Positions 7,281 to 14,408 of a DNA stretch of 18,050 bases are shown here, piece by piece; the first letter of the stretch is position 1, and every line of letters begins with the position of its first letter. Below the pieces are notes generated by a model, which did no database searches, was not told the origin of the DNA, and was given only the letters and a program-made list of their open reading frames with translations. Source of the stretch: CAZBBB01 sp964490005 (lineage in GTDB: Bacteria; Planctomycetota; B15-G4); the NCBI GenBank assembly GCA_964490005.1, contig CAZBBB010000063.1:1-18050 (forward strand), in the 5' to 3' direction. A program made the translations under genes and the position numbers.

Positions 7281-8168
7281 GTGAAGCACTTGCTCCTGTT
7301 CTCCCTGCTCGGCGGCCTGGCCGCCTTCGCCGCCTCGTGCAGCACCTGCAACAGCGCCGGCCACGTCCATGACGGGCAGGTCGCGTACCTGGTCAACACC
7401 GACGCCTACGGCGTCGCGCTGGCGGGGCACGACCCGGTGGCCTTCTTCACCGACGGCAAGCCCGTGCTCGGCGACGAGGACCTCACGACGCGCCACGACG
7501 GCGCGACGTATCGCTTCGCGAGCGCCGCGAACAAGGCCGCCTTCGACGCCGACCCGCGCAAGTACGCGCCGGCCTTCGGCGGCTACTGCGGCTACGCCGC
7601 CTCGATCGACCGCATCTCGCCGGTCGACGTGGACTACTTCCAGATCCTCGACGGCCGGCTCGTGCTGCAGCACAACCAGCGCGCGCTCGACGCCTGGAAC
7701 GAGGACGTGCCCGGCAACCTGATGAAGGCCGACGCCAACTGGCCCGACCTCGTCGGCGAGTACGGCCGCGGCGAGAAGCAGCTCGTGAACGTCGACGACG
7801 AAGGGCTCGCGCTCGAAGGTCACGACGCCGTGGCCTACTTCACCGAGCACCGTCCGGTGAGGGGCAGCGCCGAGCACACCTCCAACTACGGCGGCGCGAT
7901 CTGGCGCTTCGCGAGCAAGGAGAACCGCGTGGCATTCGAGAACGACCCGGGGCGCTACGCGCCGGCCTACGGAGGCTTCTGCGGCTACGCCGCCTCGATC
8001 AACAAGGTCTCCCCCGTCAACATCCACATCTTCCAGATCGACGAGGCCGGCCGGCTCGTGCTGCAGCACACGCCCGAGGCCTACCGGCTGTTCAACGAGG
8101 ATCTGGCCGGCAACAGCGCGCGCGCCGCGAAGAACTGGCCGGGCCTCGTGGCCTGCCAGGGCCGCTGA
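7281..8168 (+). CDS. Lipoprotein with two tandem YHS-type repeats
   Basis: 295 aa with GTG start; GAAAGG lies nine bases upstream. A lipoprotein signal peptide ends at lipobox AAS-C20. Two homologous halves follow: about 38-163 and 168-290. Each reads LAGHDPVAFF or LEGHDAVAYF, then TYRFAS or IWRFAS, a DP-K/R-YAPA segment, GGYCGYAAS or GGFCGYAAS (C103, C234), ISPVDVDYFQI or VSPVNIHIFQI, LVLQH, an N-E-D-x-x-G-N segment and NWP. This is the 'YHS domain-containing protein' pattern, a family thought to bind metal, usually with one copy. Clear internal duplication is the odd point. It lies 59 bases after the HbpS-like gene and 40 before the lactonase gene, so likely one operon. Ligand unknown. Confidence 0.85.
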   Translation: MKHLLLFSLLGGLAAFAASCSTCNSAGHVHDGQVAYLVNTDAYGVALAGHDPVAFFTDGKPVLGDEDLTTRHDGATYRFASAANKAAFDADPRKYAPAFGGYCGYAASIDRISPVDVDYFQILDGRLVLQHNQRALDAWNEDVPGNLMKADANWPDLVGEYGRGEKQLVNVDDEGLALEGHDAVAYFTEHRPVRGSAEHTSNYGGAIWRFASKENRVAFENDPGRYAPAYGGFCGYAASINKVSPVNIHIFQIDEAGRLVLQHTPEAYRLFNEDLAGNSARAAKNWPGLVACQGR

Positions 8169-8208
8169 CGACGCGCCGCATCACGACGACACGACGAAAG
8201 GACTTGCC

Positions 8209-9822
8209 ATGACCACGACCCTCCGTTCCTTCGCCCTGGCGACGGCGCTGCTGTCGGGCGCCGCCGCCGGACAGCTCGCCGCGCCGCCCGTGCCCGACGC
8301 GGTGGCCGACCTGCGCACCGAGGCCGGCGCCGCGCTGGTCTCGGCGCGCTGGCAGGCGCTGCCGGCGCGCATCGGCGAGGTGGACTTCCGGGCCGCCGGC
8401 GCCGACCGCAAGCCGAGCGGCCCGCCCAACCGCACGCACGCGCTGCATCCGCGCCTCGGCGGCGAAGGCTGGAAGGACGGCGCCTGGGAGGCGATCGCGG
8501 CCGGCGACCTCGAGACGCGCCGCGGCGACGGCCAGCTCAGTTTCGTCTGGTACCGCGTGCAGCTCACGCTGCCGGACACGCTCGGCGGCTTCGACGTGGC
8601 CGGCTCCTCGGCCGTGCTCGAGCTCGTCGTCGACGACTATGCCGAAGTGAGCGTCGACGGCGCGCTGCCGCTCGTGCTGGGCACGCGCGGCGGGCAGTCG
8701 CCGGCCGGCTGGAACGCGCCGCAGCGCGTGCTGCTGGGCCATGGCCTGCAGCCCGGCCGCAGTTTCGACATCGCGATCCTCGCGGCCAACGGTCCCTTCT
8801 CGGCCCTGCCCGAGAACTACGTCTGGTTGCGCTCGGCGACCGTCGACTTCTACGCCGCCGGCCGCCTCGATGCGGCGCAGGACGTGCCGCTGATCGTCGA
8901 GTCGGGCACCGCCGCACTCGAGGCGCTCCTCGGGGCCGAGCCGCGCGCGCAGCGCGTGGCGAGCGGCTTTCTGTTCGCGGAGGGGCCGGTCTGGCACCCC
9001 GACGGCTCGCTGCTCTTCAGCGACCCCAACGCCAACGTCATCCAGCGCTGGGTGCCGGGGCAGGGCACGTCGATCCTGCGCACCAAGAGCGGCTACGCCG
9101 GCGCCGACATCGGCCGCTATCGCCAGCCCGGCAGCAACGGCCTGGCGCTCGACGCGGAGGGCCGCCTGATCGCCTGCGAGCACGGGCGGCGGCGCGTCGT
9201 GCGCTGGGAGCGCAACGGCGACTGCACCGTGCTCGCCGAGCGCGACGTGGGGCGGCGGCTCAACAGCCCCAACGACGTCGTGATCGCGTCCGACGGCACG
9301 ATCTACTTCACCGACCCGCCCTTCGGGCTGCCCGCGTTCCACGACGACACGGCGCGCGAGCTGCCCTACTGCGGCGTCTACGCGCTGAAGGACGGTGAGC
9401 TGCGACTGCTGAACGACGAGTTGCTCGGCCCGAACGGCGTGGCCCTCTCGCCCGACGAGCGCTTCCTGTACGTCACGAACTGGGACAGCGCGCGCAAGAT
9501 CGTGATGCGCTGGCCGCGGCATGCCGACGGCACGCTCGGCGCGGGCGAGGTCTTCTTCGACATGGGCGAGGCGCCCTTCGAGGAGGCGCTCGACGGGCTG
9601 GAGGTCGACGCGCTCGGCAACCTGTGGGTGGCCGGGCCGGGCGGCCTGTGGGTGCTGTCGCCCGAGGGCGCACACCTCGCCACGCTCGTGCTGCCCGAAC
9701 TCCCGAGCAACTTCGCCTGGGGCGACGACGGCTCGACGCTCTACATCACCGCCCGCACCGGTCTGTACCGCCTGCCCACGCTCGTGCGCGGCGCCGCCGT
9801 CCGGTCTGCGGCCCGCGGCTGA
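8209..9822 (+). CDS. Secreted SMP-30/gluconolactonase-like protein with N-terminal sugar-binding-like domain
   Basis: 537 aa. Signal peptide at 1 to about 21. Residues 50-225 look like a beta-sandwich of the galactose-binding kind (FVWYRVQLTLPD, VLELVVDDYAEVSVDG, PGRSFDIAILAANGP). The SMP-30/LRE beta-propeller follows from about 235 to 525. Its expected metal ligands are present: E258 in AEGPVW, N355 in NSPNDVV and D462 in LDGLEVD; N409 in GPNG is also conserved. The family hydrolyses sugar lactones such as gluconolactone. Plain SMP-30 proteins are about 300 aa, so the front domain is an addition. Start has AAAGGA six bases upstream. Being exported, it cannot easily work on the product of the cytoplasmic glucose dehydrogenase in this window. 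Confidence 0.87.
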   Translation: MTTTLRSFALATALLSGAAAGQLAAPPVPDAVADLRTEAGAALVSARWQALPARIGEVDFRAAGADRKPSGPPNRTHALHPRLGGEGWKDGAWEAIAAGDLETRRGDGQLSFVWYRVQLTLPDTLGGFDVAGSSAVLELVVDDYAEVSVDGALPLVLGTRGGQSPAGWNAPQRVLLGHGLQPGRSFDIAILAANGPFSALPENYVWLRSATVDFYAAGRLDAAQDVPLIVESGTAALEALLGAEPRAQRVASGFLFAEGPVWHPDGSLLFSDPNANVIQRWVPGQGTSILRTKSGYAGADIGRYRQPGSNGLALDAEGRLIACEHGRRRVVRWERNGDCTVLAERDVGRRLNSPNDVVIASDGTIYFTDPPFGLPAFHDDTARELPYCGVYALKDGELRLLNDELLGPNGVALSPDERFLYVTNWDSARKIVMRWPRHADGTLGAGEVFFDMGEAPFEEALDGLEVDALGNLWVAGPGGLWVLSPEGAHLATLVLPELPSNFAWGDDGSTLYITARTGLYRLPTLVRGAAVRSAARG

Positions 9823-9844
9823 GAGCCGCTCACGGGAGCACCCC

Positions 9845-10555
9845 ATGACCTTCGACTTCACCAACCGCCACGTCGTCGTGACCGGCGCGACCGGCGAACT
9901 CGGCCGCGTCGTCGTCGAGCGCCTGCTCGGGTCGGGCGCCGTCTGTCACCTGCCCGTGCGCGCGATCGGCAAGCTCGGCGATCTGCTCGCGCAGCACGTC
10001 GGCCGCGTGCACGTTCGCGAAGGCTTCGACCCGACCGACGAGCGTTCGGTCGCGGGCTTCTACGCCGACCTGCCCGAACTCTGGGCCTCGGTGCATTGCC
10101 TGGGAGCCTTCGGCGCGGCTCCGATCGCAGACAGCGGCATCGAGGAGTGGAACAAGCTGCTGTCGATCAACGCCGCCTCGGCCTTCCTGTGCTGCCGCCA
10201 CGCGACGCTCGCGATGCGCCGCACCGGCGGCGGCGGCCGCCTCGTGAACGTCGCCGCGCGCGTCGGCTGCGAACCGCGCCTCGGGGCCGGCATGGCGGCC
10301 TACGCCGCGAGCAAGGCGGCGGTCGTCGCGCTGTCGGTCGCGCTGGCCGAGGAGCTGCGCCACGAGGGCATCCTCGTGAACGCGATCGCCCCGTCCGTCA
10401 TGGACACGCCCGCCAATCGCGCCGCGCGTCCCGCCGACGACGCCTCGGGCTGGCCCACGCTCGCCGACGCGGCGCGCGCGATCTCCTTTCTGGCCTCGGC
10501 CGGCAACTGCGCCGTGCAGGGCGCCGTGCTCCCGCTGCACGGCACGAGCGGCTGA
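9845..10555 (+). CDS. SDR-family oxidoreductase, atypical active site
   Basis: 236 aa, short-chain dehydrogenase/reductase fold. Cofactor loop TGATGELG (13-20) is a variant of TGxxxGxG. The NNAG region is changed to HCLGAFG (84-90). N109 in LSINAAS and the catalytic pair Y153 and K157 (YAASK) are kept, but the serine that normally stands in the 'NISS' strand is replaced: the segment reads LVNVAARVG (A137-A138), with a two-residue insertion before Tyr. The C-terminal part (VNAIAPSVMDTP, FLASAGNCAVQGAVLPLHG) is typical. GGGAG six bases before ATG supports the start; the gap to the lactonase gene is 22 bases. Cytoplasmic. Substrate unknown; the missing serine leaves open reduced activity or a DHPR-like mechanism. 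Confidence 0.85.
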   Translation: MTFDFTNRHVVVTGATGELGRVVVERLLGSGAVCHLPVRAIGKLGDLLAQHVGRVHVREGFDPTDERSVAGFYADLPELWASVHCLGAFGAAPIADSGIEEWNKLLSINAASAFLCCRHATLAMRRTGGGGRLVNVAARVGCEPRLGAGMAAYAASKAAVVALSVALAEELRHEGILVNAIAPSVMDTPANRAARPADDASGWPTLADAARAISFLASAGNCAVQGAVLPLHGTSG

Positions 10556-10600
10556 ACGAGCTCGGCTTCGGATCGGACGCAATTCCGGGGCGGCGAACCG

Positions 10601-12715
10601 TCAACGCGGCTCGCGCGACGACAGACGCGCCAGCAGCGTTTCGAACCCGCGCTCCCAGGTCATGCGTTCGACGCCGTACTCACGCACCGATCCGGCGTCC
10701 CAGTCGAGTCGGCAGCTTGCGCCGTCCGCAGCCTCGACGAGCCGGACGACGAGGCGCGGATGCACGCGGCGCGGGCCCATGAGGCCGAAGCTCCAGGCCT
10801 CGAGCGAGTTCGCCGGAACGGTCCGTACGAGGAGGCCGACCGTCCGCGCCTCGTCGTCACCCGTGGCCGGAAGCACGGCGTCGACCCGTTCGTCGACGAG
10901 CTGCCCCGCCGCGGCGAGTCCCGACAGCAGCTCGGCGCGCAACGCGGAGAGCGGCGCAGCCAGCGTGGCCGAACGCGTCACGGCGGTGCGCGGCGGGGCC
11001 CAATCGGACCACTGCAGCGCGTAGACCAGTCCGGCGACGACGAAGGCCCCGGTCAGGGCCTGTGCCGGAAGCGCCAGCGCGCGCAACCAACCCAGTCCCC
11101 ACGAGTCGTGTGGTCCGGCTCGCCAGTGCAGCGCGAGGCCGGCGGCCGCCAGCAGCAGGATGCCGGTCAGCGCGAGGGCCAGACTCGACGCAGACTCCAA
11201 GGGAACGCTCCACGAATCGCCCGACAGGGATTCGATCGTCACGCCCGCGAGCCGGTCGTCGAGCTCAGCGCCGCCGAACGCCTCCTCGAACGAGGTCTCG
11301 AGGGCCTCGGAATCGGCGAGACGTCCCGGCGGCACGTAGTGCGAGACACCCTGCTCCCACCATTGATGCACGGCGATGCCGAGCATGGTCAGCCCGACGC
11401 CGAGCGCCGGCACGGCTGCCCAGCGCCGCGCGATCGATGCCAAGGGGATCGCGCTCTTGCCGGCGGTCGCGCGCGCCAGTGATCGCCAGCCGTCGGCCAG
11501 CAGAACGGCACCCACCAGGACGGCCAGCCCCAGCATCGCACCCGGCGCACCATGGGCCGCCAGCTCGCCCCAGGTCACCCAGCCGACCGCCACGAGCAGC
11601 GTGCCCCCGTCCACGAGCATGCGGCGACGCCAGGCCGACGCAAACCATCCGACGGGGCGCGCGGCCCGGCCCGTGTCCGCGCCGACATCGAGGCGCGGCG
11701 CGCCTTCGGCGGCCGGCGGCGCTGTCCCCGCCGGAGTGCCGCGCACGATCTCGACGTCGGTGCCGACCTCGGCGGCGTGCTGGTAGCGGCGTTCGGGCGC
11801 CTGCTCGAGCGCGCGCAGCACGATCTCGTCGAGGCGCACGTCGACGGCCACGCGCCGCGACGGCGCCTCGAAGCGGCCGAGCGGCAACTGGCCGGTGAGC
11901 ATCTCGTAGAACACGACACCCAGACTGTAGATGTCGGCGCGATGGTCGACGTCGCGCGCGCCCTGCAACTGCTCGGGCGCCATGTAGTGCAGCGTGCCCA
12001 TGACCTGCGCCGGGCCGGTGAGCGCGAGGTCGGGGACGTCGCCGAGCAGCTTGGCCAGGCCGAAGTCGGCGATCTTGACCTGGCCCGTCGTGTCGACGAG
12101 CACGTTATCGGGTTTGATGTCGCGGTGCACGACGCCCTCGTCGTGCGCGTACTGCAGCGCCTCGCAGATCTGCGGCACGAGCGCCAGCGCGCGCGGCGGC
12201 GACAGCCCGCCCGTCTCCATGAGCTGCCGCAGGTTGGCGCCGTCGACGTACTCCATGATCAGCCAGCACAGCCCGTCGGTCTCGCCGAAGTCGTAGACAC
12301 CGACGATGTGAGGGTGGCGCAGGCGGGCCATGAGGCGCGCCTCGCGCAGGAAGCGCTCGGCGAAGTCTTCGCGGTCGGAGGTCTCGGGCGGCAGGACCTT
12401 GAGCGCCACGAAGCGATCGAGGCGCGGCTGCCGCGCCTTGTAGACCAGGCCCATGCCTCCGCGCCCGAGCAGTTCGAGCACCTGCAGTTGCGGGAAGCGC
12501 GCACCGATCTCCTCGGGGCTCGGCGTCGACGCGGCGCGCGCACGCGACTTCCCGCCGTCACCCGTGGTGGCGCCCGCAGTGGCACGCACCTCCGAAACAT
12601 GCGCCGGATCGCGGCTCGGCAGGTGCAGCCCGAGCCCCAGCAGGCAGCGCGGACATTCGGCTCCGGCGGCCCTCAGCGGGGCGCCGCAGCGTGCGCAGTT
12701 CGGGTCGCCGGCCAT
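10601..12715 (-). CDS. Membrane Ser/Thr protein kinase with N-terminal zinc ribbon
   Basis: 704 aa. A small zinc ribbon (C7, C10, C21, C24) opens the protein. The Hanks-type kinase domain spans about 76-325: glycine loop GRGGMGLVY (84-92), K106, E125, HRDIKPDN (197-204, D199), DFG (217-219) and APE (246-248), all catalytic residues intact. After a Pro/Ala linker come about five membrane helices (near 369-383, 391-408, 433-449, 509-529, 547-567) with a loop of about 60 residues between the third and fourth. The C-terminal 130 residues are not recognised. It follows an ECF sigma gene by 74 bases on the same strand, the sigma/kinase pairing well known in planctomycetes; the kinase may phosphorylate and so control that sigma. 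Start ATG 12715 has GGAG about nine bases upstream and places the zinc ribbon right at the N-terminus. Confidence 0.92.
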   Translation of the reverse strand: MAGDPNCARCGAPLRAAGAECPRCLLGLGLHLPSRDPAHVSEVRATAGATTGDGGKSRARAASTPSPEEIGARFPQLQVLELLGRGGMGLVYKARQPRLDRFVALKVLPPETSDREDFAERFLREARLMARLRHPHIVGVYDFGETDGLCWLIMEYVDGANLRQLMETGGLSPPRALALVPQICEALQYAHDEGVVHRDIKPDNVLVDTTGQVKIADFGLAKLLGDVPDLALTGPAQVMGTLHYMAPEQLQGARDVDHRADIYSLGVVFYEMLTGQLPLGRFEAPSRRVAVDVRLDEIVLRALEQAPERRYQHAAEVGTDVEIVRGTPAGTAPPAAEGAPRLDVGADTGRAARPVGWFASAWRRRMLVDGGTLLVAVGWVTWGELAAHGAPGAMLGLAVLVGAVLLADGWRSLARATAGKSAIPLASIARRWAAVPALGVGLTMLGIAVHQWWEQGVSHYVPPGRLADSEALETSFEEAFGGAELDDRLAGVTIESLSGDSWSVPLESASSLALALTGILLLAAAGLALHWRAGPHDSWGLGWLRALALPAQALTGAFVVAGLVYALQWSDWAPPRTAVTRSATLAAPLSALRAELLSGLAAAGQLVDERVDAVLPATGDDEARTVGLLVRTVPANSLEAWSFGLMGPRRVHPRLVVRLVEAADGASCRLDWDAGSVREYGVERMTWERGFETLLARLSSREPR

Positions 12716-12737
12716 GTGCTCGTCTCCGCGGGGTGGC

Positions 12738-12758
12738 GGCGCCCGCCGTCGGGGCGCC
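12738..12758 (-). other. Hairpin between the sigma and kinase genes
   Basis: A perfect 7-bp inverted repeat, GGCGCCC (12738-12744) and GGGCGCC (12752-12758), with a 7-base loop. It lies 22 bases before the kinase start, within the presumed sigma-kinase transcript. It could attenuate the kinase part, but there is no T-run. Confidence 0.3.
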
Positions 12759-12789
12759 CATCCTCTCCTGAAGCGGTGGCCGGCAGAGG

Positions 12790-13521
12790 TTACAGCACCG
12801 CGTCGCGCGGATCGCCGAGCGCCGCCCGCAGCGCCGCGAGTTCCTCGTCGATGGCAGCCGGGTCCTCGAGAGTGCCGGCCACCTCCTCGCGCAGCAGTTC
12901 GCCGAGGCGGCGGCGCATGCGATGCACGGCGACCTTGACGGCGCCCTCGCTGCGCGCGAGGCGCCGCGCGATCTCGGCGTAGGGCTGACGGCCGTCCTCG
13001 CCGCCGAGGCAGGGCGCAAGCGCGTCATGGACGTCCGACTTGCCGGCGCGACGGTGCTCGTCGGCGAGGCGCGTGCGCGCGCGCTCGATCACCGCCAGCG
13101 CCCACGCGCGCAGGAAGGCGCGTTCAGGAGTCTCGTGGTGGAGCGGCTCGAGCGCGAGGCGGCTCTCGGCGCCGAGCGCGTCGAGTTCGAGCGGGCGCCG
13201 GCCGCCGCCGCGCTTGGCCGCGCGCTCGCGATCGCGCTCGTTGGCGACGTGGTTTCGCAGCGCGACGAGCAGCCACGCGCGGAAGCGCCCCTTGCCGGCC
13301 TCGACCGCCGAGAGATCGCCGCGCTCGATGAGCGCCGCGAGAAAGCCCTGCACGAGGTCGGCCGCCTCGTCCGCGTCGCGGCCCTGCCGTCGCAGCCAGA
13401 CGTAGAGCGGCTCCCAGTAGGCCGCGCACAACTCCGACAGCGCCGCGCGCGCCGGTTCGCCGCCCGCGCCGCCGGCCTGCGCCAGCAGGCTCCAGCGCGT
13501 CGTATGGAAGCTCCGCGTCAT
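12790..13521 (-). CDS. ECF sigma factor of the planctomycete 'FHTTRWSLL' type, paired with a kinase
   Basis: 243 aa. The N-terminus MTRSFHTTRWSLL is characteristic of a sigma factor group abundant in planctomycetes. Region 2 covers about 28-100 (YWEPLYVWLRRQGRDADEAA, DLVQGFLAALIERG, GRFRAWLLVALRNHVANE). Region 4 covers about 176-215 (PYAEIARRLARSEGAVKVAVHRMRRRL). A C-terminal acidic tail follows, with no membrane segment. GGAG lies four bases before the ATG. The kinase gene follows after 74 bases, and no anti-sigma gene is adjacent, which fits control by phosphorylation as proposed for ECF sigma/kinase groups. Residues 101-165 (an RGGGRRPLELDALGAES linker and RAFLRAWALAVIERARTRL) are as expected for this group. 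Confidence 0.92.
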   Translation of the reverse strand: MTRSFHTTRWSLLAQAGGAGGEPARAALSELCAAYWEPLYVWLRRQGRDADEAADLVQGFLAALIERGDLSAVEAGKGRFRAWLLVALRNHVANERDRERAAKRGGGRRPLELDALGAESRLALEPLHHETPERAFLRAWALAVIERARTRLADEHRRAGKSDVHDALAPCLGGEDGRQPYAEIARRLARSEGAVKVAVHRMRRRLGELLREEVAGTLEDPAAIDEELAALRAALGDPRDAVL

Positions 13522-13554
13522 GACGCTCCGGGCCACGGGAGGGCGGTGGCCGCG

Positions 13555-13583
13555 ATCCTCACCGCGGTGCTCCGGTGCCGCAA
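13555..13583 (-). promoter_or_regulatory. Candidate promoter for the sigma/kinase pair
   Basis: On the minus strand TTGCGG (13583-13578), a 17-base spacer, then GAGGAT (13560-13555). A start near 13548 would leave a leader of about 27 bases that contains the GGAG before the ATG at 13521. The -10 is poor, so confidence is low. Confidence 0.3.
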
Positions 13584-13596
13584 GTCCGGGTCTCCC

Positions 13597-13623
13597 TTCG
13601 CCCGCGCACATCCCGGGTACAGT
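13597..13623 (+). promoter_or_regulatory. Candidate promoter for the selenoprotein gene
   Basis: A TACAGT -10-like box (13618-13623) stands out from the GC-rich surroundings. TTCGCC (13597-13602) lies 15 bases upstream as a weak -35. Transcription would start near 13630 and give a leader of about 64 bases before the ATG at 13694. Confidence 0.4.
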
Positions 13624-13693
13624 GTTCCCCGCGCGGCGCGCGCTCCGGGTCGGCGCGCCGGGCCTTCGATCACCGATCCGGTTGGAGTCCCCC

Positions 13694-14287
13694 ATGAAGC
13701 TCGCCCTGCTGCTGCCCGCGGCGCTGGCGTTGCCGCTGCTGGCCTGCGCCAGCCACGGCGACGGCGGCGACGCCGGCCCCCAGGAGCAGACGGCGCCCGC
13801 GGAGAAGGGGGCGGCTGCGGCCTCCCCCATGGACGAGATGATGGCCAGGCTCGAGGCGTCGCTGCTGGCAGTCGGCAGCGAGGCTCCGAACGTCGTCGTC
13901 ACGACCATGAACGACGAGAGCGTCCGCCTCGACTCGTTCCGCGGCAAGACCGTGCTGCTCAACTTCTGGTTCTATCACTGAGGCGGTTGCCGAGAAGAGA
14001 TGCCGCATCTCTCGGACCTCTGGTCAGAGGTCTCCAGCAAGCGGAAGGACGTGGTCGTCCTGGCGGTCAACGTGAACGACCCCAAGGAACGGATCGCGGA
14101 GTGGTGGGCCGAGGAGGGTTTCGCCCACCAGGCGGTGCGCCAGCAGGGCTCGGAAGTCAGCGAAGCCTTCGGCGTGCAGGCCTACCCGACCAACTACGTG
14201 GTCGGCCCGGACGGCAAGGTGCTGTTCCGCGGCGTGGGCTACGACGAGGCGGCGCTGAAGGCCGCGCTGGCCTCGACCGCGAAGTAG
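13694..14287 (+). CDS. Thioredoxin/TlpA-like lipoprotein, probable selenoprotein (in-frame TGA = Sec)
   Basis: 197 residues if TGA at 13979-13981 is read as selenocysteine. GGAG lies six bases before the ATG. A lipoprotein signal peptide ends at lipobox LLA-C18, followed by a charged linker. The thioredoxin fold starts at about 60: VGSEAPNVVVTTMNDESVRL, then GKTVLLNFWFYH, U96, GGC99, REEMPHL. The TGA sits exactly at the first Cys of the usual CxxC, giving UGGC. The same frame continues without any break through VVVLAVNVNDPKE, the cis-proline segment YPTNYVVGPDGKV (P165) and a C-terminal helix, to TAG at 14287. The protein would be a membrane-anchored thiol/selenol oxidoreductase on the outer face of the cytoplasmic membrane. 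Without readthrough the product would be a 95-residue fragment lacking the active site. Sec machinery (selA, selB, selC, selD) must lie elsewhere; none is in the window. A point mutation or sequencing error is the alternative. Confidence 0.85.
13990..14032 (+). promoter_or_regulatory. Candidate bacterial SECIS element: two adjacent hairpins after the TGA
   Basis: Hairpin 1 (13990-14015): CCG, a 3-base bulge AGA, AGAGATG, loop CCG, CATCTCT, CGG; its loop begins 21 bases after the TGA. Hairpin 2 (14015-14032): a 7-bp perfect stem GACCTCT / AGAGGTC with loop GGTC (14022-14025), beginning 40 bases after the TGA. The loop GGUC is the one SelB reads in E. coli fdhF, whereas the distance of hairpin 1 is the more typical. 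Which one is functional cannot be decided by reading. Both lie inside the coding sequence, as expected for bacteria. Confidence 0.65.
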
Positions 14288-14315
14288 GACGCCGCGCAAG
14301 CACGCGCGTCCCTCG

Positions 14316-14378
14316 TCGACGCCCCGTTCGTCGCGCACGGCGCGGCGGGCGGGGCGTCGAGGCTCCGCGCGCCGTGCG
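14316..14378. terminator. Interleaved inverted repeats between convergent genes
   Basis: In the 121-base gap between the convergent selenoprotein and TPR genes, TCGACGCCCC (14316-14325) is the exact complement of GGGGCGTCGA (14351-14360). CGCACGGCGCG (14334-14344) is the exact complement of CGCGCCGTGCG (14368-14378). The two repeats interleave (A-B-A'-B'), so they form either alternative hairpins or a pseudoknot. A smaller hairpin CGCGC-ACG-GCGCG (14332-14344) nests inside the first. The position suggests a bidirectional terminator; there is no T-run. Confidence 0.5.
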
Positions 14379-14408
14379 GATCGTCGACCGCCGCCGCGGC
14401 CACGCCGC

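Noticed and set aside
13694..13981. Separate 95-codon gene ending at the TGA, with a second gene starting at ATG 14000
   Set aside because: The two parts are in the same frame and form one thioredoxin fold split at the active site. The second ATG has no good ribosome site and lies inside the hairpin stem; TGA readthrough explains both.
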